NCBI GenBank assembly: GCA_910587185.1
Contig: CAJULY010000021.1
Location: forward strand, 1-41,497
DNA length: 41,497 nt
Source: an uncultured Muribaculaceae bacterium
Lineage (GTDB): Bacteria > Bacteroidota > Bacteroidia > Bacteroidales > Muribaculaceae
Direction: 5' to 3'
Shown here: positions 27,547 through 35,224 of the stretch, piece after piece
How the letters are laid out: each line of letters starts with the position of its first letter
Numbering within the stretch: the stretch's first letter is position 1
Program-made: the position numbers and the translations under genes
The notes under the pieces: model-generated
What the model was told of the DNA's origin: nothing
The model's input: only the letters and a program-made list of their open reading frames with translations
Databases searched by the model: none

Positions 27547-27671
27547 CATAGAATTTATTATCCCCGCTACATTTCCGGACCACATTTTTTCACTTCGCTC
27601 CACTTTCCTTCACATATCGGCCCGCATTCCGGCATCAAAACAGTTCCGCGCTCCAAAAATAAAGAGATGAA

Positions 27672-27704
27672 TTGGGTAGCTTTCACGGATTTTCAGTAAA
27701 TTTG
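27672..27704 (+). promoter_or_regulatory. Putative promoter of the Ig-lipoprotein/rex operon
   Basis: TTG at 27672-27674, 22 nt, then TAAATTTG at 27697-27704. The gene starts about 50 nt downstream. The spacing is identical to the promoter at 17578-17610. Confidence 0.65.
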
Positions 27705-27753
27705 CGGAAGTTTCCCGTAGCAGGGACTGTTCAAAACAAAGAAACCAAGTTCA

Positions 27754-29814
27754 ATGAAACACGATATAGCATATCTGCGGTGGCCGCTGATACTTCTGAC
27801 CGCACTGTTCATAGCAGCCTGCGCAAGCATGGGACGCCCGGGAGGAGGGCCCACCGACACCGAGCCGCCCGTTTTCGTGAGAAGCAATCCCGCGCCGGGG
27901 GCGTTGAATGTCAATCGCGACCGAATATCGCTCTATTTCAACGAGAACGTCGAGGTAGAGGATCCGCTTAATCAGGTCGTCATCTCGCCGGCCCAGAAAA
28001 ACGTGGCCAAAGTCACAGGCGTGGGCCATGGAGTGACGGTCCAGCTTCAGGATACTCTGATTCCCAACACCACCTACACCATAGATTTCACAAACAGCAT
28101 CAAGGACCTCAACGAAGGAAATGTGCTCGAGGGATTCTCGTTCGCGTTTTCCACGGGCGACGTACTCGACTCCCTCTGCATCTCGGGCATGGTCTTTGCG
28201 GCCGAGAATCTCGAACCGGCCCAGTCGATGCTCGTCGGAGTCCACTCCAACCTCTCTGACACGGCCCTGACCAAACTCCCCTTCGAACGCATAACGCGTA
28301 CTAACCAGTACGGGCAGTTCACCATCCGAAATCTCAAACCGGGCCGATACAGAATTTTTGCCGTCAACGACATAAACCGCGACAACCGGTGGGACCGCTC
28401 GGAGGACATAGCGGTGTTTCCCGGCATAATCGAGCCGACAAGCAAACGCGTGATGCACACCGACACTGTCTTCAGGCCCAACGGCGAAATAGACTCGGTG
28501 TTTACCCACGAAATAACCGAGTTTTATCCCAACGACCTGCTGCTGACATGGTTCAACGTCAACTATAAATCGCAGTATCTTTCCAAAAACGAACGCAAGG
28601 AACGCAACAAGATTTATTTCGAGATGGGCGCCCCGAGCGACACCCTCCCCGAGCTACATTTCGTCGGGGGACCATACGACGGCGAGGATTTCACGTTGAG
28701 GACCATGCTCGAAGCCTCCCCTACCCGCGACACACTGACCTACTGGATAGCTGATTCCGATGTAATCATGATGGATTCCATAAGGATCGCCGCCCGCTAT
28801 CTGAAGACCGACACGCTTGACAACCTTTCATGGACAACCGACACGCTGAATTTCAACATGCGTGCCGAAAGGAAGAAAAAGGATAACAAAAAGAAAAAAG
28901 AGGAATCGGACTCCGTTTCCGCTCCGAAAATCGAACTGCTCAGAATCAACTCCTCCATGAGCAATCAGGCCGACATTTTTTCGCGTCTCGTCCTGGAATC
29001 GACCGAACCGATCAGATCGTTCGACGCAAAAGGAGTGCATTTCGAGATGATGCCGCCGAAAGACACCCTCTGGACGCCGATCGACCCTCCGGAATTCAGG
29101 CAGCCCGACCCCTACAGCCCGCGAAAACTGACCGCCGACTATAAATGGGATTACGACACGAAATACCGGCTGACGATTGACTCGCTCTCCATCGTCGGAA
29201 TTTACGACCACCATAACGGACCCTTCAAGGCCGAATTCAACATCAAGCCCGAAAGCGACTATGGCAATATAACCTTCACCGTCACCGGAACAGGCGACGA
29301 ACCGGCTTTCATCCAGTTGCTCTCGCAGCAGGATGCGCCGGTGAGAACCGTAAAGGTCACGGACGGCAAAGCGGAATTCAACGATGTGACCCCCGCCGCC
29401 TATTACGCGCGGCTCATCCTTGACCGCAACGGTAACGGCAAGTGGGACACCGGATCGGTCACTGATTCGGTGGCGCCGGAGGACGTGTTCTATTTCCCGA
29501 AAAAAATCAATCTGAAAAAGAACTGGGATGTCAACCAGAGCTGGGACATATTCGAAACTCCGGTAGATCTCCAGAAACCGAACGAGATAAAGAAAAACAA
29601 ACCCAAGACCAAGCGCAACCAGGACCGCAACGCGGATGAAGAAGAGGAAGACCAGTATTACGACGAGTTCGGCAATCCGGCCGTTGACCCCGACGATCCC
29701 TTCGGCAAGCGCAAAAACAACCGAAACTATAACCGAAACAACCGCAACAACAGCACCCGCAACGGCCTGCCGGGCATAAACGGCTTTGGCGGCGGAACTC
29801 TGCGGACAAGATAG
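27754..29814 (+). CDS. Lipoprotein with N-terminal bacterial Ig-like domain
   Basis: The product is 686 residues with a lipoprotein signal (lipobox IAAC followed by ASMGRPGGGPTDTEPP). The PPVFVRSNPAPGALNVNRDRI start and FNENVEV are typical of a Big_5 (SbsA-like) Ig domain, which spans about 35-140. This lipoprotein type is widespread in Bacteroidota. A middle region of beta sandwiches includes YRIFAVNDINRDNRWD, and a later repeat YYARLILDRNGNGKWDTG suggests two similar calcium-type loops. The C-terminal 80 residues are low-complexity Lys/Asp then Asn/Arg-rich. The function is unknown; an envelope location is predicted. rex follows after 16 nt. Confidence 0.85.
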   Translation: MKHDIAYLRWPLILLTALFIAACASMGRPGGGPTDTEPPVFVRSNPAPGALNVNRDRISLYFNENVEVEDPLNQVVISPAQKNVAKVTGVGHGVTVQLQDTLIPNTTYTIDFTNSIKDLNEGNVLEGFSFAFSTGDVLDSLCISGMVFAAENLEPAQSMLVGVHSNLSDTALTKLPFERITRTNQYGQFTIRNLKPGRYRIFAVNDINRDNRWDRSEDIAVFPGIIEPTSKRVMHTDTVFRPNGEIDSVFTHEITEFYPNDLLLTWFNVNYKSQYLSKNERKERNKIYFEMGAPSDTLPELHFVGGPYDGEDFTLRTMLEASPTRDTLTYWIADSDVIMMDSIRIAARYLKTDTLDNLSWTTDTLNFNMRAERKKKDNKKKKEESDSVSAPKIELLRINSSMSNQADIFSRLVLESTEPIRSFDAKGVHFEMMPPKDTLWTPIDPPEFRQPDPYSPRKLTADYKWDYDTKYRLTIDSLSIVGIYDHHNGPFKAEFNIKPESDYGNITFTVTGTGDEPAFIQLLSQQDAPVRTVKVTDGKAEFNDVTPAAYYARLILDRNGNGKWDTGSVTDSVAPEDVFYFPKKINLKKNWDVNQSWDIFETPVDLQKPNEIKKNKPKTKRNQDRNADEEEEDQYYDEFGNPAVDPDDPFGKRKNNRNYNRNNRNNSTRNGLPGINGFGGGTLRTR

Positions 29815-29830
29815 AAAGACTCTGAGACAA

Positions 29831-30493
29831 ATGGCAAACGAAGAAAAAACAACCGGATTCCGCCCTCTGACACCCGAACCGACCCTGCGACGGCTCCCAT
29901 GGTATCTGGCCTATGTCAGCCTTTTGCGTTCGCGCGGAGTCGAGTTCGTTTCTTCGACCACGATAAGCAAAGAGATTAACGTCGATTCCTCGCAGATCGC
30001 AAAAGACCTTTCCGTGCTCTCGATAAAGGGAAAAACGCGCATCGGCTACGAAGTCGAGGCGCTTGAGATGGCCATAAAGGATTTCCTCGGGTTCACATCC
30101 AGCCACCGCGCCGTCATGATGGGCGTAGGCTCACTGGGCATGGCGCTTATAGCCGACCGCGGCCTGCAGCGCTTCGGCCTTGACGTCGTGGCCGGATTCG
30201 ACACCGACCCGTCGATCATAGGCCTGACCATCAAAGGAGTGCCCGTGTTCGGCATTTCCGAGCTGAAAAAACGCCGCGAAGCCTACAACGCCGACATCGG
30301 GATACTTGCCGTCCCCGTCGAGCAGGCTCAGAGCGCGGCCGATCTGCTGGTGGATGCCGGCGTGCACGCCCTCTGGAACTTCACTCCGTTCCGCATCAGC
30401 GTCAAACCGGGAATCGTCATAGAGAACACGTCGATTTATGCCAATCTGGCCGTGATGTATAGCCGCCTGTCGGCCTTAGACCAAGGAAAATGA
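29831..30493 (+). CDS. rex: Redox-sensing transcriptional repressor Rex
   Basis: Rex senses the NADH/NAD ratio and represses fermentation and respiration genes when NADH is low. The product is 220 residues from ATG 29831; an upstream in-frame ATG lies inside the previous gene. The N-terminal winged helix (about 15-85) holds TISKEINVDSSQIAKDLSVL, the DNA-recognition region. The Rossmann fold begins with GVGSLGMAL (98-106) and continues with FDTDPSIIG, and WNFTP is near the C terminus, all family signatures. Its stop overlaps the start of the next gene (ATGA). Confidence 0.96.
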   Translation: MANEEKTTGFRPLTPEPTLRRLPWYLAYVSLLRSRGVEFVSSTTISKEINVDSSQIAKDLSVLSIKGKTRIGYEVEALEMAIKDFLGFTSSHRAVMMGVGSLGMALIADRGLQRFGLDVVAGFDTDPSIIGLTIKGVPVFGISELKKRREAYNADIGILAVPVEQAQSAADLLVDAGVHALWNFTPFRISVKPGIVIENTSIYANLAVMYSRLSALDQGK

Positions 30494-31026
30494 AAATAAT
30501 TCTGTGTGACCGCTACAACAGTCGTTTTGAAGTCATTGCCGATTCGGCTCTGACCCTTCCGGGACGTCCAACATTCATCCCCGACATTCCGGAAGCTGAA
30601 TCATGGGAACTCCAACCGATGGCAGCCGTCAGAATTTCCCGACTGGGCAAAAGCGTGTCGGCGAAATTCGCCCGCCGTTATTCCGACGCCTTCACTCTCG
30701 CCGCAAGGCTCATGCCGCTCGACGCCTCAGGAATGCCGCTCGACGGAATCGCTTCGCTGATCGACTTCGGAGTGCCCCTCGGAGAATGGTCAGCACTTCC
30801 CGAAGATGCCGACCCTGAAATAACGTTTGGCTGCGAGACAGCGACGCTCCGCGGTTTTCTGCAATCGGCCGCCGACGCTACAGTCGCCGTGAGCCGCTGC
30901 GCCACAATAAAGATGGGCGACATCCTCCTGCTCCCGCTGCCCCTGAAAGCCGTGGAAGCACGCGCCGGAGAGGAAATCACCGGCTCGGCCGACGGCACCC
31001 GGCTCCTTCACGTGCGCCTGAAATAA
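30490..31026 (+). CDS. Divergent fumarylacetoacetate-hydrolase-like protein, probably lacking metal ligands
   Basis: The product is 178 residues, overlapping rex by 4 nt (ATGA), so translation is coupled. The stretch VRISRLGKSVSAKFARRYSDA closely resembles, from memory, the RICRLGK...FAHRYYDA segment of Bacteroidota FAH-family hydrolases. The E-x-E ligand pair that should precede it is replaced by LQPMAAV, and the following GIDFTARD by LAARLMPLD. The metal site therefore seems lost, and the protein is also shorter than usual family members. It may be a non-catalytic paralogue. Family membership is inference. Confidence 0.55.
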   Translation: MKIILCDRYNSRFEVIADSALTLPGRPTFIPDIPEAESWELQPMAAVRISRLGKSVSAKFARRYSDAFTLAARLMPLDASGMPLDGIASLIDFGVPLGEWSALPEDADPEITFGCETATLRGFLQSAADATVAVSRCATIKMGDILLLPLPLKAVEARAGEEITGSADGTRLLHVRLK

Positions 31027-31030
31027 TCCG

Positions 31031-31414
31031 TCAGAGGAAGATATTGCGCCCTATTGTCCAGAGGACAATCACGACAATCAGACAGATCACAGCCGCCTGC
31101 CCGGTCAGCGCGCGGTTAAGCCTCGGATAGCGGTCACGGAAAAACTCCGAAAAGAGCAGAAGAGCGACGACCGGAGCCATGCACAGGAGGAAAGCGTTGT
31201 AATGCCATGCGGCGGCCACGTCGCCGTGGAGCAGAGCGTGGAGAGCGCGCTGCGACCCGCAGCCCGGACACTGCCATCCGGTGATGACATAGACCGGACA
31301 GCGCGGAAATATGAACCGCGAGGGATCAAAAAGCCAATAGACCGCTGTCAGGAACAGACCGACTGCGGCCACTATGGCGCCGGCAACGAGACGTCTGCGC
31401 CGCCGAGGGATCAT
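31031..31414 (-). CDS. DUF2752 family membrane protein
   Basis: The product is 127 residues from ATG 31414, which overlaps the stop of the upstream GYF/CD225 gene (ATGA); a longer frame to 31480 would run deep into that gene. A basic N terminus (MIPRRRRRL) precedes three membrane segments. The family signature CPGCGSQRALHALLHGD lies between the first and second. The function of DUF2752 proteins is not known. The pairing with a CD225-domain gene recurs in Bacteroidota (from memory). Confidence 0.88.
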   Translation of the reverse strand: MIPRRRRRLVAGAIVAAVGLFLTAVYWLFDPSRFIFPRCPVYVITGWQCPGCGSQRALHALLHGDVAAAWHYNAFLLCMAPVVALLLFSEFFRDRYPRLNRALTGQAAVICLIVVIVLWTIGRNIFL

Positions 31415-31914
31415 ACAAGGGAAAGAATGGCCTGAAACGGGAAAGCCACGATTCCCGCCGTTATGGCGATTATAAGCCACATCTCGGCCTTTTCCGAAGC
31501 CTGCCGGGCGCCCTCGTAATTGCCCTGGTCATAGAGCGGGGTCACCTTGGCCGCATAGACTACCGCGATGATGCCGAACAGAAGACAGCAGCATATTATC
31601 GAGACGATGCTCCATGCAAGATATGTCGGCGGTTTGGGAGGCCGCAGGGAGGGATTGTTCCACACCGGAGGGGCGGGTGGTGGAGGCGGAGGTGGCAATG
31701 GTCGCGATGGCGCGGCGCTCTCCTCCGGGACCGCGGGCACCTCGTCGGCGGAAGCGGCGAACAGATCGGCGAGTTCCGGGACATCGAATGCCTTCACCCA
31801 TGACGTCAATCCGTTATGCCAGACGTAGGAGTCCTCGCGCAACGGCATCTTCCTGATCTCTTCAAGAGTCAGAGGACCGAATTTCTGACGGTCGATTACT
31901 GCCCAGTAGTTCAT
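31411..31914 (-). CDS. GYF_2 plus CD225/dispanin-domain membrane protein
   Basis: The product is 167 residues. The N-terminal GYF_2-like domain (1-50) shows YWAVIDRQKFGPLTLEEI and YVWHNGLTSWVKA. A Glu/Pro-rich linker with a run of about eight prolines follows (about 70-90). The CD225-type domain (about 97-167) has two membrane helices: YLAWSIVSIICCCLLFGIIAVVYA, then an amphipathic turn with YEGARQASEKAEMW, then a second helix. The role in bacteria is unknown. It lies 28 nt after deoC and overlaps the DUF2752 gene. Confidence 0.88.
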   Translation of the reverse strand: MNYWAVIDRQKFGPLTLEEIRKMPLREDSYVWHNGLTSWVKAFDVPELADLFAASADEVPAVPEESAAPSRPLPPPPPPPAPPVWNNPSLRPPKPPTYLAWSIVSIICCCLLFGIIAVVYAAKVTPLYDQGNYEGARQASEKAEMWLIIAITAGIVAFPFQAILSLV

Positions 31915-31942
31915 ATAGACGGCTTCGGGTTAACGGGGATTC

Positions 31943-32827
31943 TCAGAAAAACTTGGTTTCCTCGCCGAGAATGTCGGAAAGAAGATTGTTGGCCAGACGG
32001 CTCGCGCCTATGCGGAAATACTCGTTGTCAAGCCATTTCTCGCCGAGTATCTCCTTGACGAGCGTATAGTAGCCGAGAGCCTCCTCGGTGGTAGAGACAC
32101 CGCCCGCCGGCTTGAATCCCACCATGGTTCCGGTGGCTTCGTAATACTCCTTTATGCACTGACACATGACGTAAGCCGCCTCGAGCGACGCGCCCGGATA
32201 GCCCTTGCCGGTCGAGGTCTTTATGAAGTCGGCGCCCGAATACATCGCCAGCACGGAAGCGGCGCGTATATTCTCGGCGGTCTTCAGCGCTCCCGTCTCG
32301 AGGATGACCTTCAGATGGGCATGGCGGCACGAATGCTTTATCTCGGAAATCTCGTCGCACACTTCCTCCCAGTCTCCGTCAAGAAAATCGCCTACGTTCA
32401 TGACGATGTCGATCTCGTCGGCACCGCCCTCCACGGCAAGCGCCGTCTCGGCGATCTTGACCTCGGGGAAAGTCTGCGAAGAAGGGAAGCCGCCCGACAC
32501 GCAGGCGATGTTCACCTCGCTGACATCAAGAACAGTCCTGACGACCGGCGAGAAACAGGGATAGACGCAGATTGCGGCAACCGGCGGAAGCTCGGGATGC
32601 TGCTCCTCGAAATCGTTGACCCTTTCGGTGAACCGGGCTACGGAAGAAGGCGAATCGGTAGCGTTCAGAGTTGTCAGGTCGATGCAGTTGAAAAGCAGCT
32701 TCAGGACCTCGGGAGTGCGGTTTGCCTCCAGATTCTTCTCGATTATGCGTTTCACCTCGGCGGAGACGAAAGCGTCGTCCGTGGTCACTCCGCTTTTGGC
32801 CACTTGTTCATGATATTTGTCAGTCAT
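31943..32827 (-). CDS. deoC: Deoxyribose-phosphate aldolase
   Basis: DeoC cleaves 2-deoxyribose 5-phosphate to glyceraldehyde 3-phosphate and acetaldehyde in deoxynucleoside catabolism. The product is 294 residues from ATG 32827, chosen because it sits 4 nt after the MazG-like stop; earlier in-frame starts lie inside that gene. The Schiff-base lysine is K203 in DFIKTSTGKGY, the second lysine K173 in LKVILETG, and the catalytic Asp is in GGADEIDIVMNVG. GFKPAGGVST is the phosphate-binding segment. It is one of the longer (E. coli-like) DeoC forms. Confidence 0.96.
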   Translation of the reverse strand: MTDKYHEQVAKSGVTTDDAFVSAEVKRIIEKNLEANRTPEVLKLLFNCIDLTTLNATDSPSSVARFTERVNDFEEQHPELPPVAAICVYPCFSPVVRTVLDVSEVNIACVSGGFPSSQTFPEVKIAETALAVEGGADEIDIVMNVGDFLDGDWEEVCDEISEIKHSCRHAHLKVILETGALKTAENIRAASVLAMYSGADFIKTSTGKGYPGASLEAAYVMCQCIKEYYEATGTMVGFKPAGGVSTTEEALGYYTLVKEILGEKWLDNEYFRIGASRLANNLLSDILGEETKFF

Positions 32828-32831
32828 ATTA

Positions 32832-33194
32832 TCAATATTTTTTGTCGGTTTTCTTAGGATTGTCACGATGTCGGGCTGTATCGCGCACGGTTTTCTTCTC
32901 GATGTTGCGCCCTACGGCTGCGGTCAGGTCGGTCCCCGTCTGATTGGCCAGAGCGGCGACGACCCAGAGAATGTCGGCCAGCTCGTCGCCAAGATCGGGG
33001 CGCGGCGCCCCTTCGCGCCAGGTCTGCTCGCCATATTCGCGGGCCATTATGCGGGCAACCTCGCCCACCTCCTCGGTCAGTATGGCCATGTTGGTCAGCG
33101 GAGCGTAATATCCGTGGCCCACGGTGTCGATCCATTCATTGACAAGCCGCTGGAAATCCTTCAGTGTTATGTCGCCGGAAGTTTCTGCCATCAT
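32832..33194 (-). CDS. MazG-like nucleotide pyrophosphohydrolase
   Basis: The product is 120 residues, a single MazG-type domain. The Mg-binding acidic residues are visible as ILTEEVGEVARIMAREYGE and LGDELADILWVVAALANQTG, the EExxE and ExxD pattern of the fold. Such enzymes hydrolyse NTPs or dNTPs to monophosphates, often for pool cleaning. The basic C-terminal tail is low complexity. The start is ATGATG at 33194, overlapping the dtd stop. Neighbours dtd (tRNA quality control) and deoC (deoxynucleotide salvage) fit a housekeeping clean-up cluster. Confidence 0.9.
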   Translation of the reverse strand: MMAETSGDITLKDFQRLVNEWIDTVGHGYYAPLTNMAILTEEVGEVARIMAREYGEQTWREGAPRPDLGDELADILWVVAALANQTGTDLTAAVGRNIEKKTVRDTARHRDNPKKTDKKY

Positions 33195-33643
33195 TCTCGC
33201 AATTTTGAATCGATTATTATGGTCACCGGGCCGTCATTGACCAGCGCGACCTGCATGTCTGCTCCGAAAACGCCTTTCTTGACCCGACGGTTCAGACGCT
33301 CGAAGAGAATTTCGCAATATTCGTCATACAGAGCCGTCGCAAGCACGTGACCGGCGGCGCGTATATAGCTCGGGCGGTTCCCTTTGCGGGTCGAGGCAGT
33401 CAGGGTGAACTGGCTGACGGCGAGTATCTCGCCTTCCACATCTGTGACCGAACGGTTCATGACGCCGGCCTCGTCAGGAAAAATCCTGAGTGCCGCCGTC
33501 TTGTCGGCAAGCCAGCGGGCATCGGCGGGAGTGTCCCCCTCCTCTACGCCAACCAGCACGAGAAGACCGCGCCCTATGGCGCTGTGGAGCGTCCCCCCTA
33601 TGCTCACGGACGCATCGCTGACTCTCTGAATGACTATTCTCAT
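33191..33643 (-). CDS. dtd: D-aminoacyl-tRNA deacylase
   Basis: Dtd removes D-amino acids (and misloaded glycine) from tRNA. The product is 150 residues, the standard length. It carries the family motifs SQFTLTASTRKGNRPSY and, near the C terminus, VNDGPVTIIID (GPVT, the cross-subunit Gly-cisPro site). The N terminus MRIVIQRVSDASVSIGG is also typical. It is the first gene of a five-gene minus-strand unit and is preceded by a good promoter at 33698-33668. Confidence 0.97.
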   Translation of the reverse strand: MRIVIQRVSDASVSIGGTLHSAIGRGLLVLVGVEEGDTPADARWLADKTAALRIFPDEAGVMNRSVTDVEGEILAVSQFTLTASTRKGNRPSYIRAAGHVLATALYDEYCEILFERLNRRVKKGVFGADMQVALVNDGPVTIIIDSKLRE

Positions 33644-33667
33644 TCCAAATGTAATTAATCTGAGTTA

Positions 33668-33698
33668 CAAAGTTAGGGATTTGACGCGATTAAAGCAA
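33668..33698 (-). promoter_or_regulatory. Putative promoter of the dtd-mazG-deoC operon
   Basis: On the minus strand, TTG (33698-33696), 20 nt, then TAACTTTG (33675-33668), a perfect TAnnTTTG. The dtd start lies 25 nt downstream, and the terminator of the sus locus sits immediately upstream, which insulates the operon. Confidence 0.65.
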
Positions 33699-33712
33699 TT
33701 TTTTTGAAAATA

Positions 33713-33742
33713 ATAGCCCGGACTTTCACAAATCCGGGCTAT
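33713..33742 (-). terminator. Stem-loop terminator after the sus locus
   Basis: A perfect 10-bp inverted repeat (ATAGCCCGGA / TCCGGGCTAT) encloses a 10-nt loop. On the minus strand it is followed by TATTTTC, a modest U-rich tail. It lies about 110 nt past the DUF1735 lipoprotein stop and before the dtd promoter. Confidence 0.75.
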
Positions 33743-33850
33743 CGTATAGATATGTCTGTTGGATGGCTTCTTTTACCAATTTATCTATGACCTAACCTTT
33801 ATTTTAAAATCTACCATCTAAAAAACATATTGTTCAAAACGGGCAATTGA

Positions 33851-35191
33851 TCAATATCCGTACATTTCCAGCTCTGACATAGAGAAGAAATGGATTCCAT
33901 TTGCCTGATCTGCCAGAGTCCAGTATTCTTCTATACGGAACACGCTCTGCGGAGTAGATAATTCCGCCGAAACCGTGGACCATTCAGCCTTACCATATTT
34001 CAATCCGTCTGTATCCCATCCATACATTTTGTAGAATTCCAAATTATCATTTGAAGTTCCGGTATAAAGATAGAAATAGAGCAGAGAATTATTAGCATTG
34101 TTATGACGGTTGCAGTACCTGATCCATACCTTTGAATAGGTCTCGGGGAGAGTTACCTGAATGTAATGCTTCTCGTTTATCGTGGAGCTCCACAAAGAGT
34201 GGAAGAATGTCTCTACGTTTCCGTCCAGCAGGTTAGCGATCGGGCCTTCAGACGGCTCCTGTGCATTTGTCGAAAGCATTGCTGCCGTTATCGGAATTCT
34301 CGGCATTGTCACCACGATCCATCCGGTTGTTACGTTAGATTCAATACCGTCAACGCTTATTCCTGTAATGCGCAAAGGAAGAACAGAATTCAGCGCGGTG
34401 AATTTTGAGAAATCGACATTTAACTTAATATCAACCGAAGATGAGCCGTTAGGCAAGGTGAAAGATGTGTTGCCGGTCAAAGCCGAAGCATCTACAGCCT
34501 CATATTGGGTTCCGTTCAACATATTGCACTGTGAAACCACAGTCGGATCCACTTCAACTTCAAAGTTAATATCCCATGAGTTCTGAATGGGAAGAGTTAC
34601 GGTAGCCGTTATCTCTCCACCACGACTGCCTGCGATGATCTGGCTTGCGAAGGAAAGGGTCGGTTCGCTGTAGGTCGGAAGGATGAACGATTCGCTACCG
34701 TAGCTGTTGACTGATGCGTCAGAGCTTTCGAGAACCACGGGCACAACGGGGCTGTAGAGCGAGCCGTCGAAGGTTTCCATGAATGTGCCGAGCGCGTCAG
34801 CGTTGATGAAAACTTCAACTTCCTTATAGGTCTCGTTGGGAGCGAACTTGATTTCGGCGGATGTTGTCTGTCCGTCGGCCGAGAATGAATAGCAGTCGGC
34901 GGGAAGCATCGCGTAGGGTTTTCCCGATTCTGCCTGATAGGTGGTGAACTCCTCGGAGGTCATCGCGCGCAGTGTCGCGGTGGCTGCCTCTTCGGTGTGT
35001 CCGCCCTTCATGACAACGAATTTGTGGCCGACCTTGTCGTCGGTCGAATAGACGCTCAGAGGATTTTCGCCGGCGTCCTTGATCATAACCACTTTGGCGT
35101 ATTCCTCGGGGTATATGTCATAATTTTCAGAACATGACTGACCCGAAAGCATCAGCGCAAGCAGTGTCGATCCAATATATATTTTTTTCAT
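33851..35191 (-). CDS. Surface lipoprotein with DUF1735 repeats and C-terminal discoidin-like domain
   Basis: The product is 446 residues from ATG 35191. The signal ends at C20 (SGQSC), followed by the acidic SENYDIYPEE expected of surface-exported lipoproteins. Residues about 25-165 and 170-300 form two DUF1735-like beta domains. The last ~145 residues contain ANLLDGNVETFFHSLWS, HYIQVTLPETYSKVWIRYCNR and TPQSVFRIEEYWTLAD, resembling F5/8 type C (discoidin) glycan-binding modules. Position third after susC and susD suggests a surface glycan-binding protein like SusE/F. Base composition changes sharply within the gene: 34921-34980 is 62% GC and 34021-34080 is 27% GC. Confidence 0.85.
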   Translation of the reverse strand: MKKIYIGSTLLALMLSGQSCSENYDIYPEEYAKVVMIKDAGENPLSVYSTDDKVGHKFVVMKGGHTEEAATATLRAMTSEEFTTYQAESGKPYAMLPADCYSFSADGQTTSAEIKFAPNETYKEVEVFINADALGTFMETFDGSLYSPVVPVVLESSDASVNSYGSESFILPTYSEPTLSFASQIIAGSRGGEITATVTLPIQNSWDINFEVEVDPTVVSQCNMLNGTQYEAVDASALTGNTSFTLPNGSSSVDIKLNVDFSKFTALNSVLPLRITGISVDGIESNVTTGWIVVTMPRIPITAAMLSTNAQEPSEGPIANLLDGNVETFFHSLWSSTINEKHYIQVTLPETYSKVWIRYCNRHNNANNSLLYFYLYTGTSNDNLEFYKMYGWDTDGLKYGKAEWSTVSAELSTPQSVFRIEEYWTLADQANGIHFFSMSELEMYGY

Positions 35192-35224
35192 GAATGTCAA
35201 TTGTTTTAAATGTGATATATATTA

